Made by a program: the position numbers and the translations under genes
Part shown: piece after piece, positions 17,198 to 24,987 of the stretch
Position numbering within the stretch: position 1 is the stretch's first letter
Layout: every line of letters begins with the position of its first letter
NCBI RefSeq assembly: GCF_013387485.1
Contig: NZ_JABBXB010000003.1
Location: 421,927-485,926, forward strand
Source: Stenotrophomonas sp. SAM-B
Lineage (GTDB): Bacteria > Pseudomonadota > Gammaproteobacteria > Xanthomonadales > Xanthomonadaceae
Length of the DNA stretch: 64,000 nucleotides
Direction: 5' to 3'
The notes under the pieces: generated by a model
What the model saw: the letters and a program-made list of their open reading frames with translations, nothing else
Databases searched by the model: none
Told to the model about the DNA's origin: nothing

Positions 17198-17683
17198 TCA
17201 GCGCAGGATGACCTTGCCGTTGACCACGCGGACGTAGGTGTTCTCGCGGATACCGCCCAGATCGCGCTGGTTGACGACGACGGTACGGCCATCGTCCATG
17301 CGCACGGTGATGTCGAAGGTATCGCTGGTGACGTTCTTCTGGATCTGGTTGCCAGCCAGCGCGCCACCGACTGCGCCTGCGGCGGCCGCGATGTTCTTGT
17401 TGCCGCGGCTGCCACCGGTGTGGTCGGAGATTTCGTGGCCGGCGACCGCGCCGACGATGCCACCCAGGACTGCACCGGTAGCGCTCGGCGCGCTGCGGCC
17501 CGAAGCGACCTGGTTGATGCGGGTCACGATGCCGCAGTCGGCACAGCGGTTGGTGTTGTAGTTGCCGCCGGAATTGCCGTAACCGTTGTTGTAACCACTG
17601 CTGCCGTAACCCGGCGAGGTGGTGGCACAGCCAGCCAGGGCGACGGTGGCAACGGCAGCGGCGGCAATCAGTTGAATCTTCAT
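17198..17683 (-). CDS. Glycine-zipper 2TM domain lipoprotein (SlyB-like)
   Basis: A 161-residue probable outer membrane lipoprotein. Lipobox LAGC (Cys at about 19) follows MKIQLIAAAAVATVA. After a Gly/Tyr/Asn-rich stretch (GYGSSGYNNGYGNSGG), it has CADCG and then the glycine zipper GAVLGGIVGAVAGHEI ... GAVGGALAGNQIQ, which forms a membrane hairpin in the SlyB/PF05433 family. The C-terminal 50 residues (TFDITVRMDDGRTVVVNQ) form the usual beta domain. AGGAG lies just before the start. SlyB-type proteins support envelope integrity under stress; a second relative is at 22677. Confidence 0.88.
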   Translation of the reverse strand: MKIQLIAAAAVATVALAGCATTSPGYGSSGYNNGYGNSGGNYNTNRCADCGIVTRINQVASGRSAPSATGAVLGGIVGAVAGHEISDHTGGSRGNKNIAAAAGAVGGALAGNQIQKNVTSDTFDITVRMDDGRTVVVNQRDLGGIRENTYVRVVNGKVILR

Positions 17684-17801
17684 GGTGTATCTCCTGGCCA
17701 GAGGGGTGGTCGAATGCGTCTGGTGCGCATGGAGCAGATCGTGTCCTGTGCTGCGTGAACAGCGTGCCAATCCCGGGCCGCCAGCGTGGCTGGAAGATGA
17801 A

Positions 17802-18242
17802 TCAGCGGAAATCCTGGTGGCAGGCCTTGCAGTCGGTCTGGATCTTCTCGACCAGCGTGGCCATGCCCGGGCAGTCGGTCGGCGGTGCGGCGAGGGCCTC
17901 GTTGAGGGTGGCGCGCAGGGCGCTGGCGTGCGTTTGGAAGCCCTGGCTGTCCTTCAGGCCGGGAAAGGCCAGGTCCAGGTCATTGGACAGCGAGCGCAGG
18001 GTCTGCAGGCGCGGCACGGTGTCGGCCAGGCTGCAGCGGTTCTGCGCCTGCGCCGCCTGCAGCAGTTCCACCTGGCGGTTCATCACGTGCATGAGCGAAT
18101 CCGGGAAGGGGTCCTGGCGGGCCTGGATCGCGCGCGAGACCATCACCGTGGCAATCAGGCCGATCACCAGGCCAAGCAGGCCGACGAACAGGTAGCGGTA
18201 GGCGGCGGACGGGCGGCGCTGCGGGGTCACGGGGTCGTTCAT
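17802..18242 (-). CDS. Membrane-anchored cytochrome c'-like protein (single C-terminal CxxCH)
   Basis: A 146-residue protein with an N-terminal membrane anchor (YLFVGLLGLVIGLIATVMV, residues about 17-35) and a helical periplasmic part ending in Cys138-Lys-Ala-Cys141-His142, a c-type haem site only four residues from the C-terminus. A helical protein with a C-terminal CxxCH is the plan of class II cytochromes (cytochrome c' / c-556), which usually are soluble. The start at 18242 has AAGGAAG upstream. Function in electron transfer or NO binding is possible but unproven. I do not recognise a named gene. Confidence 0.7.
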   Translation of the reverse strand: MNDPVTPQRRPSAAYRYLFVGLLGLVIGLIATVMVSRAIQARQDPFPDSLMHVMNRQVELLQAAQAQNRCSLADTVPRLQTLRSLSNDLDLAFPGLKDSQGFQTHASALRATLNEALAAPPTDCPGMATLVEKIQTDCKACHQDFR

Positions 18243-18324
18243 GGTGAGGGCTTCCTTGAGGGTGGCTGCGGCGATGGTACGACGCGTCCTGTCCACGGCG
18301 CGTCCCGGCCGGGCCAGTGCGCAT

Positions 18325-18330
18325 TAAAAT
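18325..18330 (+). promoter_or_regulatory. Putative -10 box placing tcdA on a leaderless transcript
   Basis: TAAAAT ends six bases before the tcdA ATG, and no ribosome site is seen, so the mRNA probably starts at or next to the start codon. No good -35 is visible. Confidence 0.45.
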
Positions 18331-18336
18331 AGGCGC

Positions 18337-19146
18337 ATGAACGACGTACTGCGCGAACGATTTGCCGGCATCGACCGGTTGTATGGAGTAGGCACCGTGG
18401 ATCTGCTCGCCAGCCGCCGGGTGGTGGTGGTGGGCATGGGCGGCGTCGGCTCCTGGGTGGTCGAGGCGCTGGCGCGCACGGCGGTCGGGCACCTGACCCT
18501 GATCGATGCCGATGACATCTGCGTGTCCAACACCAACCGCCAGCTGCCGGCGCTGGCCGGTCAGTACGGCCGCAACAAGGCCGAGGCGATGGCCGAGCGC
18601 TGTCGGGCGATCAACCCGGACATCAGCGTCGATGCGATCGCCTCGTTCCTGACCGTGTCCAACATGGTCGAGCTGCTGGACCGCGATTTCGATCTGGTGA
18701 TCGACGCCTGCGACAGCTTCCGGGTCAAGGTCGAAACCATTGCCTGGTGCCGCCGCCGCAAGCTGCCGATCCTGACCGTGGGCGCGGCCGGTGGGCGGAC
18801 CGATCCCACCCTGGTGCGGATCCGCGATGTCTCGCGCACCGAGCACGACGCGATGATGGCGCTGATCCGCAAGAAGCTGCGCAGCGACTTCAACTTCCCC
18901 AAGAACGCCTCGCGTTACTTCGGCGTGCCGGCGGTGTACTCGCTGGAAAACGTGAAATACCCGCAGGCTGACGGCAGCGTATGTGGCATCCGCCCGAACC
19001 TCGGCGGGGATGCGGCGCTGAAGCTGGACTGCGGCGCAGGGCTGGGTGCGGCAACCCACATCACCGGTGCGTTCGCCTTCGCGGCGGTGGGCAAGGCGCT
19101 GGAGATGTTGATGAAGAAGCCGGCCAAGGCGGTCACGGCCGACTGA
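18337..19146 (+). CDS. tcdA: tRNA threonylcarbamoyladenosine dehydratase
   Basis: A 269-residue E1-like (ThiF/MoeB fold) ATP enzyme that cyclises t6A at position 37 of ANN-decoding tRNAs to ct6A. The nucleotide-binding motif is VVVVGMGGVGSWVVEALAR (residues about 28-46), followed by LIDADDICVSNTNRQ with the adenylation Asp and Arg. NFPKNASRYFGVPAVYSLE and CGIRPNLGGDAALK are typical of the TcdA/CsdL branch and separate it from MoeB and ThiF. Length fits E. coli TcdA (268). Divergent from the cytochrome gene. Confidence 0.92.
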   Translation: MNDVLRERFAGIDRLYGVGTVDLLASRRVVVVGMGGVGSWVVEALARTAVGHLTLIDADDICVSNTNRQLPALAGQYGRNKAEAMAERCRAINPDISVDAIASFLTVSNMVELLDRDFDLVIDACDSFRVKVETIAWCRRRKLPILTVGAAGGRTDPTLVRIRDVSRTEHDAMMALIRKKLRSDFNFPKNASRYFGVPAVYSLENVKYPQADGSVCGIRPNLGGDAALKLDCGAGLGAATHITGAFAFAAVGKALEMLMKKPAKAVTAD

Positions 19147-19174
19147 GCCGCTGCGGTCACGTCAGTGGACCGGC

Positions 19175-20047
19175 TTACGCTTCCAACGCGAGGCCGGGCC
19201 GGTCCGCGACGACCTTCGCCACAAAGTCCATGACCGTGCGTACCGAGGGTGACCGCCGGAGGTCACGGTGCACCACCAGCCAGATGTCACGCCAGAACGG
19301 CGCCCCGTCATGCTCCAGCGGAGTCAGTCCGGGCGCGGCATCACCCAGAAAGCGCGGCAACGCGGCCACGCCCGCTCCGGCCAGCGCGGCTGCCCGATGA
19401 CTGCTGATGTCGCTCAGTTCGCACGCCACGGTACGGCTTCCCGCGATCTGCAGCAGCCACTGCTGCTGGGGCATGTCAGCAAACTGCGTGTCATAGGCAA
19501 TGAAGGCCCAGTCTTCGGGCCGACGGGTGGCGACGTACTCGTGGCTGGCATAGAGCGCGAACGGCATTCGTCCGATTCTGCGCACAACGCTGCTGGCTTC
19601 CTTGGGGCGGACGAGCCGCAGAGCCACATCCGCCTCGCGGCGGGCGAGTGATACCTGCTGGGCCTGCGCCGACACGGAAAGTTGAATGCCGGGCTGCGCT
19701 GCCCGGAAGTCGGCAACCCGTTCCGCCAACAGGTGCGCCACCAGCACTGGTGGTGCACTAAGGGTCACCCTGGCATTGACAGCATCCTGGCTGGCCCGGC
19801 TCACGCGCGCGACAGCAAATGCCGAGGCGTCCATGGCCTTGGCGTGCTCGTAAATCTGGACGCCCATCGCGGTAAGCCGGACGGAGCGCGGCAAGCGCTC
19901 GACCAGCGCAACCTGCAGTTCGACCTCCAGGGCCGCAACACGACGGCTGACGGTTGCATGGTCGACATGCAGCGCCCGAGCCGCGCCTGACAAGGTGCCG
20001 TCGCGCGCAACCGCCAGGAAATGACGGAGATTCTCCCAGTCGAACAT
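19175..20047 (-). CDS. LysR family transcriptional regulator
   Basis: A 290-residue LysR-type regulator. The N-terminal winged helix (DWENLRHFLAVARDGTLSGAARALHVDHATVSRRV) is complete, followed by a LysR substrate domain from about residue 90. It is transcribed away from an MFS exporter gene across a 98-base gap, the classic plan for a regulator that controls its neighbour. Its effector is unknown. The ATG at 20047 gives the normal start position for the family. Confidence 0.9.
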   Translation of the reverse strand: MFDWENLRHFLAVARDGTLSGAARALHVDHATVSRRVAALEVELQVALVERLPRSVRLTAMGVQIYEHAKAMDASAFAVARVSRASQDAVNARVTLSAPPVLVAHLLAERVADFRAAQPGIQLSVSAQAQQVSLARREADVALRLVRPKEASSVVRRIGRMPFALYASHEYVATRRPEDWAFIAYDTQFADMPQQQWLLQIAGSRTVACELSDISSHRAAALAGAGVAALPRFLGDAAPGLTPLEHDGAPFWRDIWLVVHRDLRRSPSVRTVMDFVAKVVADRPGLALEA

Positions 20048-20145
20048 CGGTGCGTTTTCGCAGGTATGGAGTGTGATTTCGGGGAATTTTCGAGGGTGCC
20101 CGCCAAGCCTAGCATGGACGGTCTCTTCTGCTTGTGGGACCCCAA

Positions 20146-21549
20146 ATGGCAGCTTTTCCTGCTTCCGCGCGCGGTACGCTCTGGGCCGCCGCGCTCGGCT
20201 TCGTGGTGGTGCTGCTGGACATCAGTGTGGTCAACGTCGCACTGGATGCCCTGCAGCATGAATTTTCAACCGATGTGGCCGGCTTGCAGTGGGTGGTCAA
20301 TGCCTACACCCTGGCATTCGCCGCACTGCTGCTTACCAGCGGGGCGCTGGGCGACCGCTTCGGCGCGCGCCGACTCTATCTCTCGGGCTTGGTGGTGTTC
20401 ACTCTGGCGTCGGCTGCCTGCGGGCTTGCGGGCAGCCTGCCCGTGATGGTCGGGGCCAGGCTGATCCAGGGCATGGGCGCGGCGCTGCTGGTACCCAACT
20501 CGCTGGTCATGGTGCAGCAGGCATTTCCGGACAGCCAGGCGCGTAGCCGTGCCGTCGGGTGGTGGGGCGCTCTCGGGGGAGCGGCTCTGGCTGCCGGTCC
20601 CGTGCTGGGCGGAGTGCTGGTATCGCATGCAGGCTGGCGCAGCGTGTTTCTGATCAATCTTCCGATGGGTTTGATCGCGATCTGCCTGACGCTCCGGCAT
20701 GCGGCGCCGTCCGGCGGCGGACATCGGCGTGGCCTCGACTGGCGTGGGCAGGTGGCTGCCATGGTCGCGCTGGCAGCGACCACCATGACCTTGATCGAGG
20801 CAGGCCAGCTGGGTTGGCAGCATGGCGTGGTGCGCGGAGGGACGCTGTTGGCGCTCATGTCCCTCGCGGCCTTCCTCTGGATTGAAGCGCGCAGCACCTC
20901 ACCCATGCTGCCATTGAATCTGTTTCGGAATCACACCTTCTCCATCGTCTCGTTGGCAGGCGTCGCGGTGAATTTCGCCTATTACGGACTGATCTTCGTG
21001 TTCAGTCTGTTTTTTCAGATGCAGCAGCATCTGTCGCCGCAACAGACCGGGCTGGCCTTTCTGCCGATGACCCTCGTTCTGGTCGCACTCAATGTGGTGG
21101 CGGGGCGCCTGATTACGCGTCTCGGTCCCAGGTTGCTGATGTTCATGGGCCTTGCGCTGGCGGGATCGGGTTACCTGTTGCTGATGCGGGTGAGCATCGG
21201 GGGCCAGTACGCGCTGTTGATCGTACCGATGCTGATGGCGGCAAGCGGGGTCGCCTTGGTGGTGCCGACCATGACCAACGCGACGCTTGCATCGGTCGAC
21301 CGGTCGCGGGCGGGCATTGCCTCCAGCGTACTGAACTGTGCACGACAGGTCGGCGGCATGCTGGGCGTTGCCCTGTTTGGCAGCCTGATCGGCGATGGTG
21401 CGCCGGATGCGTTCATGCATGGCATGCACATGTCGATCGGCATGGGGGCGGGAGCGCTACTGCTGGCGAGCGTCCTGTGCTGGTTTGGCATGCGCCCGGG
21501 GCCGCTCCACCCGTTGCGCGCTTCAGGAGAAACCGTGAAGCCCGAATAG
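20146..21549 (+). CDS. MFS transporter, DHA2 drug:H+ antiporter type
   Basis: A 467-residue inner membrane transporter with about 14 hydrophobic segments. It has the DHA2 motifs: LDISVVNVALDAL in segment 1 (motif D1), GALGDRFGARRLYLSGLVVF (motif A), RLIQGMGAALLVPNSL (motif B) and AAGPVLGGVLV (motif C). The family pumps drugs or dyes outward in exchange for protons. The ATG at 20146 is used; a GTG 12 bases earlier is possible. The gene overlaps the convergent tatD gene by 27 bases at the 3' end. The divergent LysR gene probably controls it. Confidence 0.9.
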   Translation: MAAFPASARGTLWAAALGFVVVLLDISVVNVALDALQHEFSTDVAGLQWVVNAYTLAFAALLLTSGALGDRFGARRLYLSGLVVFTLASAACGLAGSLPVMVGARLIQGMGAALLVPNSLVMVQQAFPDSQARSRAVGWWGALGGAALAAGPVLGGVLVSHAGWRSVFLINLPMGLIAICLTLRHAAPSGGGHRRGLDWRGQVAAMVALAATTMTLIEAGQLGWQHGVVRGGTLLALMSLAAFLWIEARSTSPMLPLNLFRNHTFSIVSLAGVAVNFAYYGLIFVFSLFFQMQQHLSPQQTGLAFLPMTLVLVALNVVAGRLITRLGPRLLMFMGLALAGSGYLLLMRVSIGGQYALLIVPMLMAASGVALVVPTMTNATLASVDRSRAGIASSVLNCARQVGGMLGVALFGSLIGDGAPDAFMHGMHMSIGMGAGALLLASVLCWFGMRPGPLHPLRASGETVKPE

Positions 21550-22296
21550 GGTGCGCGCATTGGCCGTGGTCTGCGCGGCAATCGCCTCGGCCGGTTCCCC
21601 GCGCAGGCGCGCCACCGCCGCCAGGATCACCGGCAACCGCGCCGGCTCATTGCGCTGGCCGCGGATGCCCGCATCCGGCTGGTCCGGCGCGTCGGTTTCC
21701 AGCAGCAGCTGCTCCAGCGGCATGCTGGCCACCAGGCGGTGCAGGCGCTGGGCGCGGTCATAGGTCAACGGGCCGCCCAGCCCGATCAGGAAGCCCAGCT
21801 GGTGCAGCTGCCGCGCCTGCTCGGGGCTGCCGGAGAAGCTGTGGACCACGCCGCGCAGCCCACCGATCTGCTTGATCGCCGCGATCACCGCATCCACCGC
21901 ACGGCGCGCATGCACGATCACCGGCAGCTCGAATTCGCGTGCCAGCCGCAGCTGGCCCAGGAGGTAGTGCAGCTGGGCGTCCGCATCCAGACCCTCCACG
22001 AAGAAGTCCAGCCCGCACTCCCCAACCGCGCAGGGGCGCTCGCGTTCGAGCCACGCACGCAGTTCCTCCAGGTGTTCGGGGCGATGCTGGTCCAGGAACA
22101 TGGGGTGCAGCCCGTAGGCGGGGTGCAGCCCGTCGGCCAGCCGGCAGGCGTCGCGCAGGCCGGGCCAACTGGCGGCAGTGACCGCCGGCACCACCTGCGC
22201 CCGCACTCCGGCCTCGCGGGCGCGCGCGATCACTTCAGGGCGATCCGCATCGAACTCGCCCGCATCCAGGTGGCAGTGGCTGTCGATCAACCTCAC
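21523..22296 (-). CDS. TatD family metal-dependent hydrolase
   Basis: A 257-residue TIM-barrel hydrolase of the TatD DNase family. Metal ligands are seen in LIDSHCHLD (residues 3-11), the Glu of AVGECGLDFF, PVIVHARRA, VVHSFSG and LLETDAPDQ. The start is a GTG at 22296 that overlaps the stop of the DUF6116 gene as GTGA, so translation is probably coupled. These proteins cut DNA 3' ends or remove D-amino acids from tRNA; the role here is not fixed. Overlaps the MFS gene tail to tail. Confidence 0.88.
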   Translation of the reverse strand: MRLIDSHCHLDAGEFDADRPEVIARAREAGVRAQVVPAVTAASWPGLRDACRLADGLHPAYGLHPMFLDQHRPEHLEELRAWLERERPCAVGECGLDFFVEGLDADAQLHYLLGQLRLAREFELPVIVHARRAVDAVIAAIKQIGGLRGVVHSFSGSPEQARQLHQLGFLIGLGGPLTYDRAQRLHRLVASMPLEQLLLETDAPDQPDAGIRGQRNEPARLPVILAAVARLRGEPAEAIAAQTTANARTLFGLHGFS

Positions 22297-22517
22297 GCGC
22301 GGCGCTTGGCCGGCAGCGGCGGCGGCGTTCTGTCGCCACGTCGTTTCCAGTTGGCCAGCAGCAGCGTGCCCAGGCCGAACAGGATTTCGTCCACGAACGG
22401 CAGCGGGTCCGGAATCACCAGGGTCACCGCGAACAGGGCGGCGGTGATCTTGAACAGGGTGGGGTAGCGCAGCCGACGCGCCCATTCCAGCACCGGCAAC
22501 AGTATGGGATTGGACAT
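22293..22517 (-). CDS. Small membrane protein (DUF6116-like)
   Basis: A 74-residue protein, MSNPILLPVLEWARRLRYPT followed by a hydrophobic segment (LFKITAALFAVTLVIPDPLPFVDEI) and another (LFGLGTLLLANW), ending in a basic tail. It looks like a conserved Xanthomonad hypothetical of the DUF6116 type. AGGAG lies before the ATG at 22517. Its TGA overlaps the GTG of tatD by two bases within GTGA, so the two form an operon. Function unknown. Confidence 0.75.
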   Translation of the reverse strand: MSNPILLPVLEWARRLRYPTLFKITAALFAVTLVIPDPLPFVDEILFGLGTLLLANWKRRGDRTPPPLPAKRRA

Positions 22518-22676
22518 GAGGCACTCCTGGGCAGATGCTGTAAACGCTATCACGAGCCCAAGGCTCACCGAACCTGAATGGGCGACCGGATGTTCACGAT
22601 CCGTGGAGATTCCGTTCAGGGTGGCCGTGCTGGAATTCACTCAAGAACGTTGCGGATCGTCCGCAAGGAGCCGGTT

Positions 22677-23507
22677 ATGAAAAGTACAACTACTACTGCG
22701 TTGGTCGCTGCGGGTGCGCTGCTGGTCGGCGGGATCGCCACCGCTGCCTTCATGAAGGGCGGCAGTTCCTCGCCCGATGCGGTGACCGCTGCTCAGACCC
22801 GGCCCACTCTGGACACCACGCCGCTTGCCGACGATGGCGCGCGTACTGATCAGCTGGCCATCGAAGACAAGGCTGGCAAGCTCGAGTACGCCGACATCGT
22901 CAAGGTCGACCCGCTGACCAAGAAAGAAAAGGCCTACGCCACCGTGATCGGCACCGAGCCGGTGCGCGAGACGTCCAGCACGCAGACGCCGCATGAAGTC
23001 TGCCAGGACGTGGTGGTCCAGGAACGTCTGCCGGAGCGCGACGGCAATGTCGGCGGTACCGTCGCCGGTGCCGTGATCGGCGGCCTGCTGGGCAACCAGG
23101 TCGGCGGTGGCAACGGCCGCAAGGCTGCCACGGCCGCGGGTGCCGTCGCCGGCGGCATGATCGGCAACCAGGTCGACAAGCGCCACGTCGGTGGCCGCGT
23201 GGTCAACCGTACCGAGCGCCAGTGCCATACCGAAACCGCGACCTCCGAGTCGACCCGCGTCACCGGCTACAACGTGACCTACCGCAATGAAGACGGCACC
23301 ACCGGCACCATGCGCATGGCCAGCAAGCCGGGCAACCGCATCCCGATGGGCACCACCAATGCGGTGACCGGTTACAACGTGACCTACCGCTACGACGGCG
23401 CCGAGAAGACCGTGAAGATGGACAACAAGCCGAGCAGCGATCGCCTGCCGGTGATCGACGGCCAGCTGGTCACCCAGACCGCCGCACTGGATGCGAACAG
23501 GCAGTAA
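22677..23507 (+). CDS. Glycine-zipper 2TM domain protein
   Basis: A 276-residue protein. An N-terminal hydrophobic segment (ALVAAGALLVGGIATAAF) acts as signal or anchor. The middle holds the glycine zipper GGTVAGAVIGGLLGNQVGGG and GAVAGGMIGNQV (residues about 124-165). The C-terminal part has two copies of a roughly 40-residue unit, each starting TGYNVTYR and containing a K-P turn. AAGGAG precedes the ATG at 22677. Similar proteins (PF05433) stabilise the envelope; the exact role is unknown. Confidence 0.85.
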   Translation: MKSTTTTALVAAGALLVGGIATAAFMKGGSSSPDAVTAAQTRPTLDTTPLADDGARTDQLAIEDKAGKLEYADIVKVDPLTKKEKAYATVIGTEPVRETSSTQTPHEVCQDVVVQERLPERDGNVGGTVAGAVIGGLLGNQVGGGNGRKAATAAGAVAGGMIGNQVDKRHVGGRVVNRTERQCHTETATSESTRVTGYNVTYRNEDGTTGTMRMASKPGNRIPMGTTNAVTGYNVTYRYDGAEKTVKMDNKPSSDRLPVIDGQLVTQTAALDANRQ

Positions 23508-23638
23508 GTGCCTGCAGCTCGAATGCATCACCCGCACGCCGGCATCTGCCGGCGTGCTGCGTTTTGGGGGGCAGCGGCACAGCGCGCCGATCGGTGTTCT
23601 GGGATCATCTGCGTATACCCGCACTCACAGAGGACGCC

Positions 23639-24190
23639 ATGAGCATTTTCGACCTCCGGCTGGAGACCGACCGTCTGATCCTGCGCCCACCGCGCGCCGA
23701 GGATTTCGATGCCTTCCTGCGCTTCTGTTCGGATCCGGAGGTGATGCAGCACCTCGGCGGCGTGCAGGCACCGTCGCAGGCCTGGCGCAGCTTCAGCTGC
23801 CTGGTCGGCAGTTGGCACCTGTATGGGTTTTCGATGTTTTCGGTGATCGAAAAAAGCAGTGGCGACTGGGTCGGCCGCATGGGCCCCTGGCAGCCGCTGG
23901 ACTGGCCGGGCACCGAGGTCGGCTGGAGCATCCGCCGCGAGAGCTGGGGCAGGGGCTATGCGCCCGAAGCGGCGGTGGCCAGCATGGACTGGGCGTTCGA
24001 CACACTCGGCTGGGAAGAGGTCATCCACACCATCGATGCCGCGAACGAGAATTCCAAGGTGGTCGCGCGCAAGCTGGGCAGTTCGCTGCTGCGGATGGGC
24101 GAGCTGCCGCCGCCACATGCCGGCAAGCCGATCGAGATCTGGGGCCAGTCGCGCCAGCAATGGCAGCAGCGACGCGCCACGCAGCGGTGA
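23639..24190 (+). CDS. GNAT N-acetyltransferase (RimJ/RimL-like)
   Basis: A 183-residue acetyltransferase of the Acetyltransf_3 branch. It begins LRLETDRLILRPPRAEDFDAF, typical for that family; the acetyl-CoA site is seen as EVGWSIRRESWGRGYAPEAA and the late ANENSKVVARKLG. AGAGGA lies before the ATG at 23639. It could acetylate protein N-termini, small molecules or antibiotics; no evidence selects one. Monocistronic or weakly linked to the GST gene 90 bases downstream. Confidence 0.88.
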   Translation: MSIFDLRLETDRLILRPPRAEDFDAFLRFCSDPEVMQHLGGVQAPSQAWRSFSCLVGSWHLYGFSMFSVIEKSSGDWVGRMGPWQPLDWPGTEVGWSIRRESWGRGYAPEAAVASMDWAFDTLGWEEVIHTIDAANENSKVVARKLGSSLLRMGELPPPHAGKPIEIWGQSRQQWQQRRATQR

Positions 24191-24280
24191 TGCTGCACCC
24201 GCGCTTGGCAAAGGCGATGCGGTGAGGCCAGACTCGGCATCGCGGGCAGGCCGCCCGCGATGCATGGCCAAGAGGGTGCG

Positions 24281-24940
24281 ATGACGTCGTTGCGGGCTCC
24301 ATTGACGGTGTACGGCATGTCCGTGTCGGGCAACTGCCACAAGGTGCGGATGCTGCTGGAGCAGCTGGGCACGCGCTACCACTGGGTCGAAGTCGACAGC
24401 GCGCACGGCCAGACCCATACGCCGGATTTCCTGGCGATGAATCCCAACGCCAAGGTGCCACTGGTGCAGCGCGACGACGGGCGCGTGCTGCCCGAATCCA
24501 ACGCGATCCTGTTCTGGCTGGCGGAGGGCACGCCATATCTGTCCACCGATGGCTGGGAGCGCGCGCAGACGCTGCGCTGGATGTTCTTCGAGCAGTACAG
24601 CCACGAGCCCTGCCTGGCGGTCGCACGTTTCATCAGCGGCTGGACGCCCGTGGACTCGCCGCGCCGCAACGAGCTGCCGCGCCTGCGCGAGCGCTCGGCG
24701 CAGGCCCTGGCGGTGATGGAGGAGCACCTGGCCACGTCGCCTTGGTTCAGTGGACGGGCCTACGGTATCGCCGATATCGCGTTGTTCGCCTACACCGATG
24801 TCGCGGCGGACGGCGGCGTCGCGCTGTCGCCGTACCCGGCGGTCCAGGGCTGGCTGCAGCGCGTGCGCGGGCAGCCGCGGTTCGTGCCCATGCCCACGCC
24901 GCTGCCGGAGGTGCAGGTCCTGTTCGCGCAGTCCATCTGA
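24281..24940 (+). CDS. Glutathione S-transferase family protein
   Basis: A 219-residue GST. The N-terminal domain reads LTVYGMSVSGNCHKVRMLLEQL with a likely catalytic Ser near residue 14, then NPNAKVPLVQRDDGRVLPESNAILFWLAE with the glutathione-binding VP and ES pairs. The C-terminal domain contains YGIADIALFAYTDVA. The ATG at 24281 has AGAGGG upstream. It precedes the E1-like gene by 47 bases on the same strand and may be in its transcript, but the function link is unclear. Confidence 0.88.
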   Translation: MTSLRAPLTVYGMSVSGNCHKVRMLLEQLGTRYHWVEVDSAHGQTHTPDFLAMNPNAKVPLVQRDDGRVLPESNAILFWLAEGTPYLSTDGWERAQTLRWMFFEQYSHEPCLAVARFISGWTPVDSPRRNELPRLRERSAQALAVMEEHLATSPWFSGRAYGIADIALFAYTDVAADGGVALSPYPAVQGWLQRVRGQPRFVPMPTPLPEVQVLFAQSI

Positions 24941-24987
24941 GGTCCATCCGGTTGTCCACACCCGCAACACGTCACGGAGGGTGATGC

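Noticed and set aside
20048..20145. LysR operator (T-N11-A) between the LysR and MFS genes
   Set aside because: Several weak matches can be drawn near 20075-20095 but none forms a convincing dyad, so I list no site.
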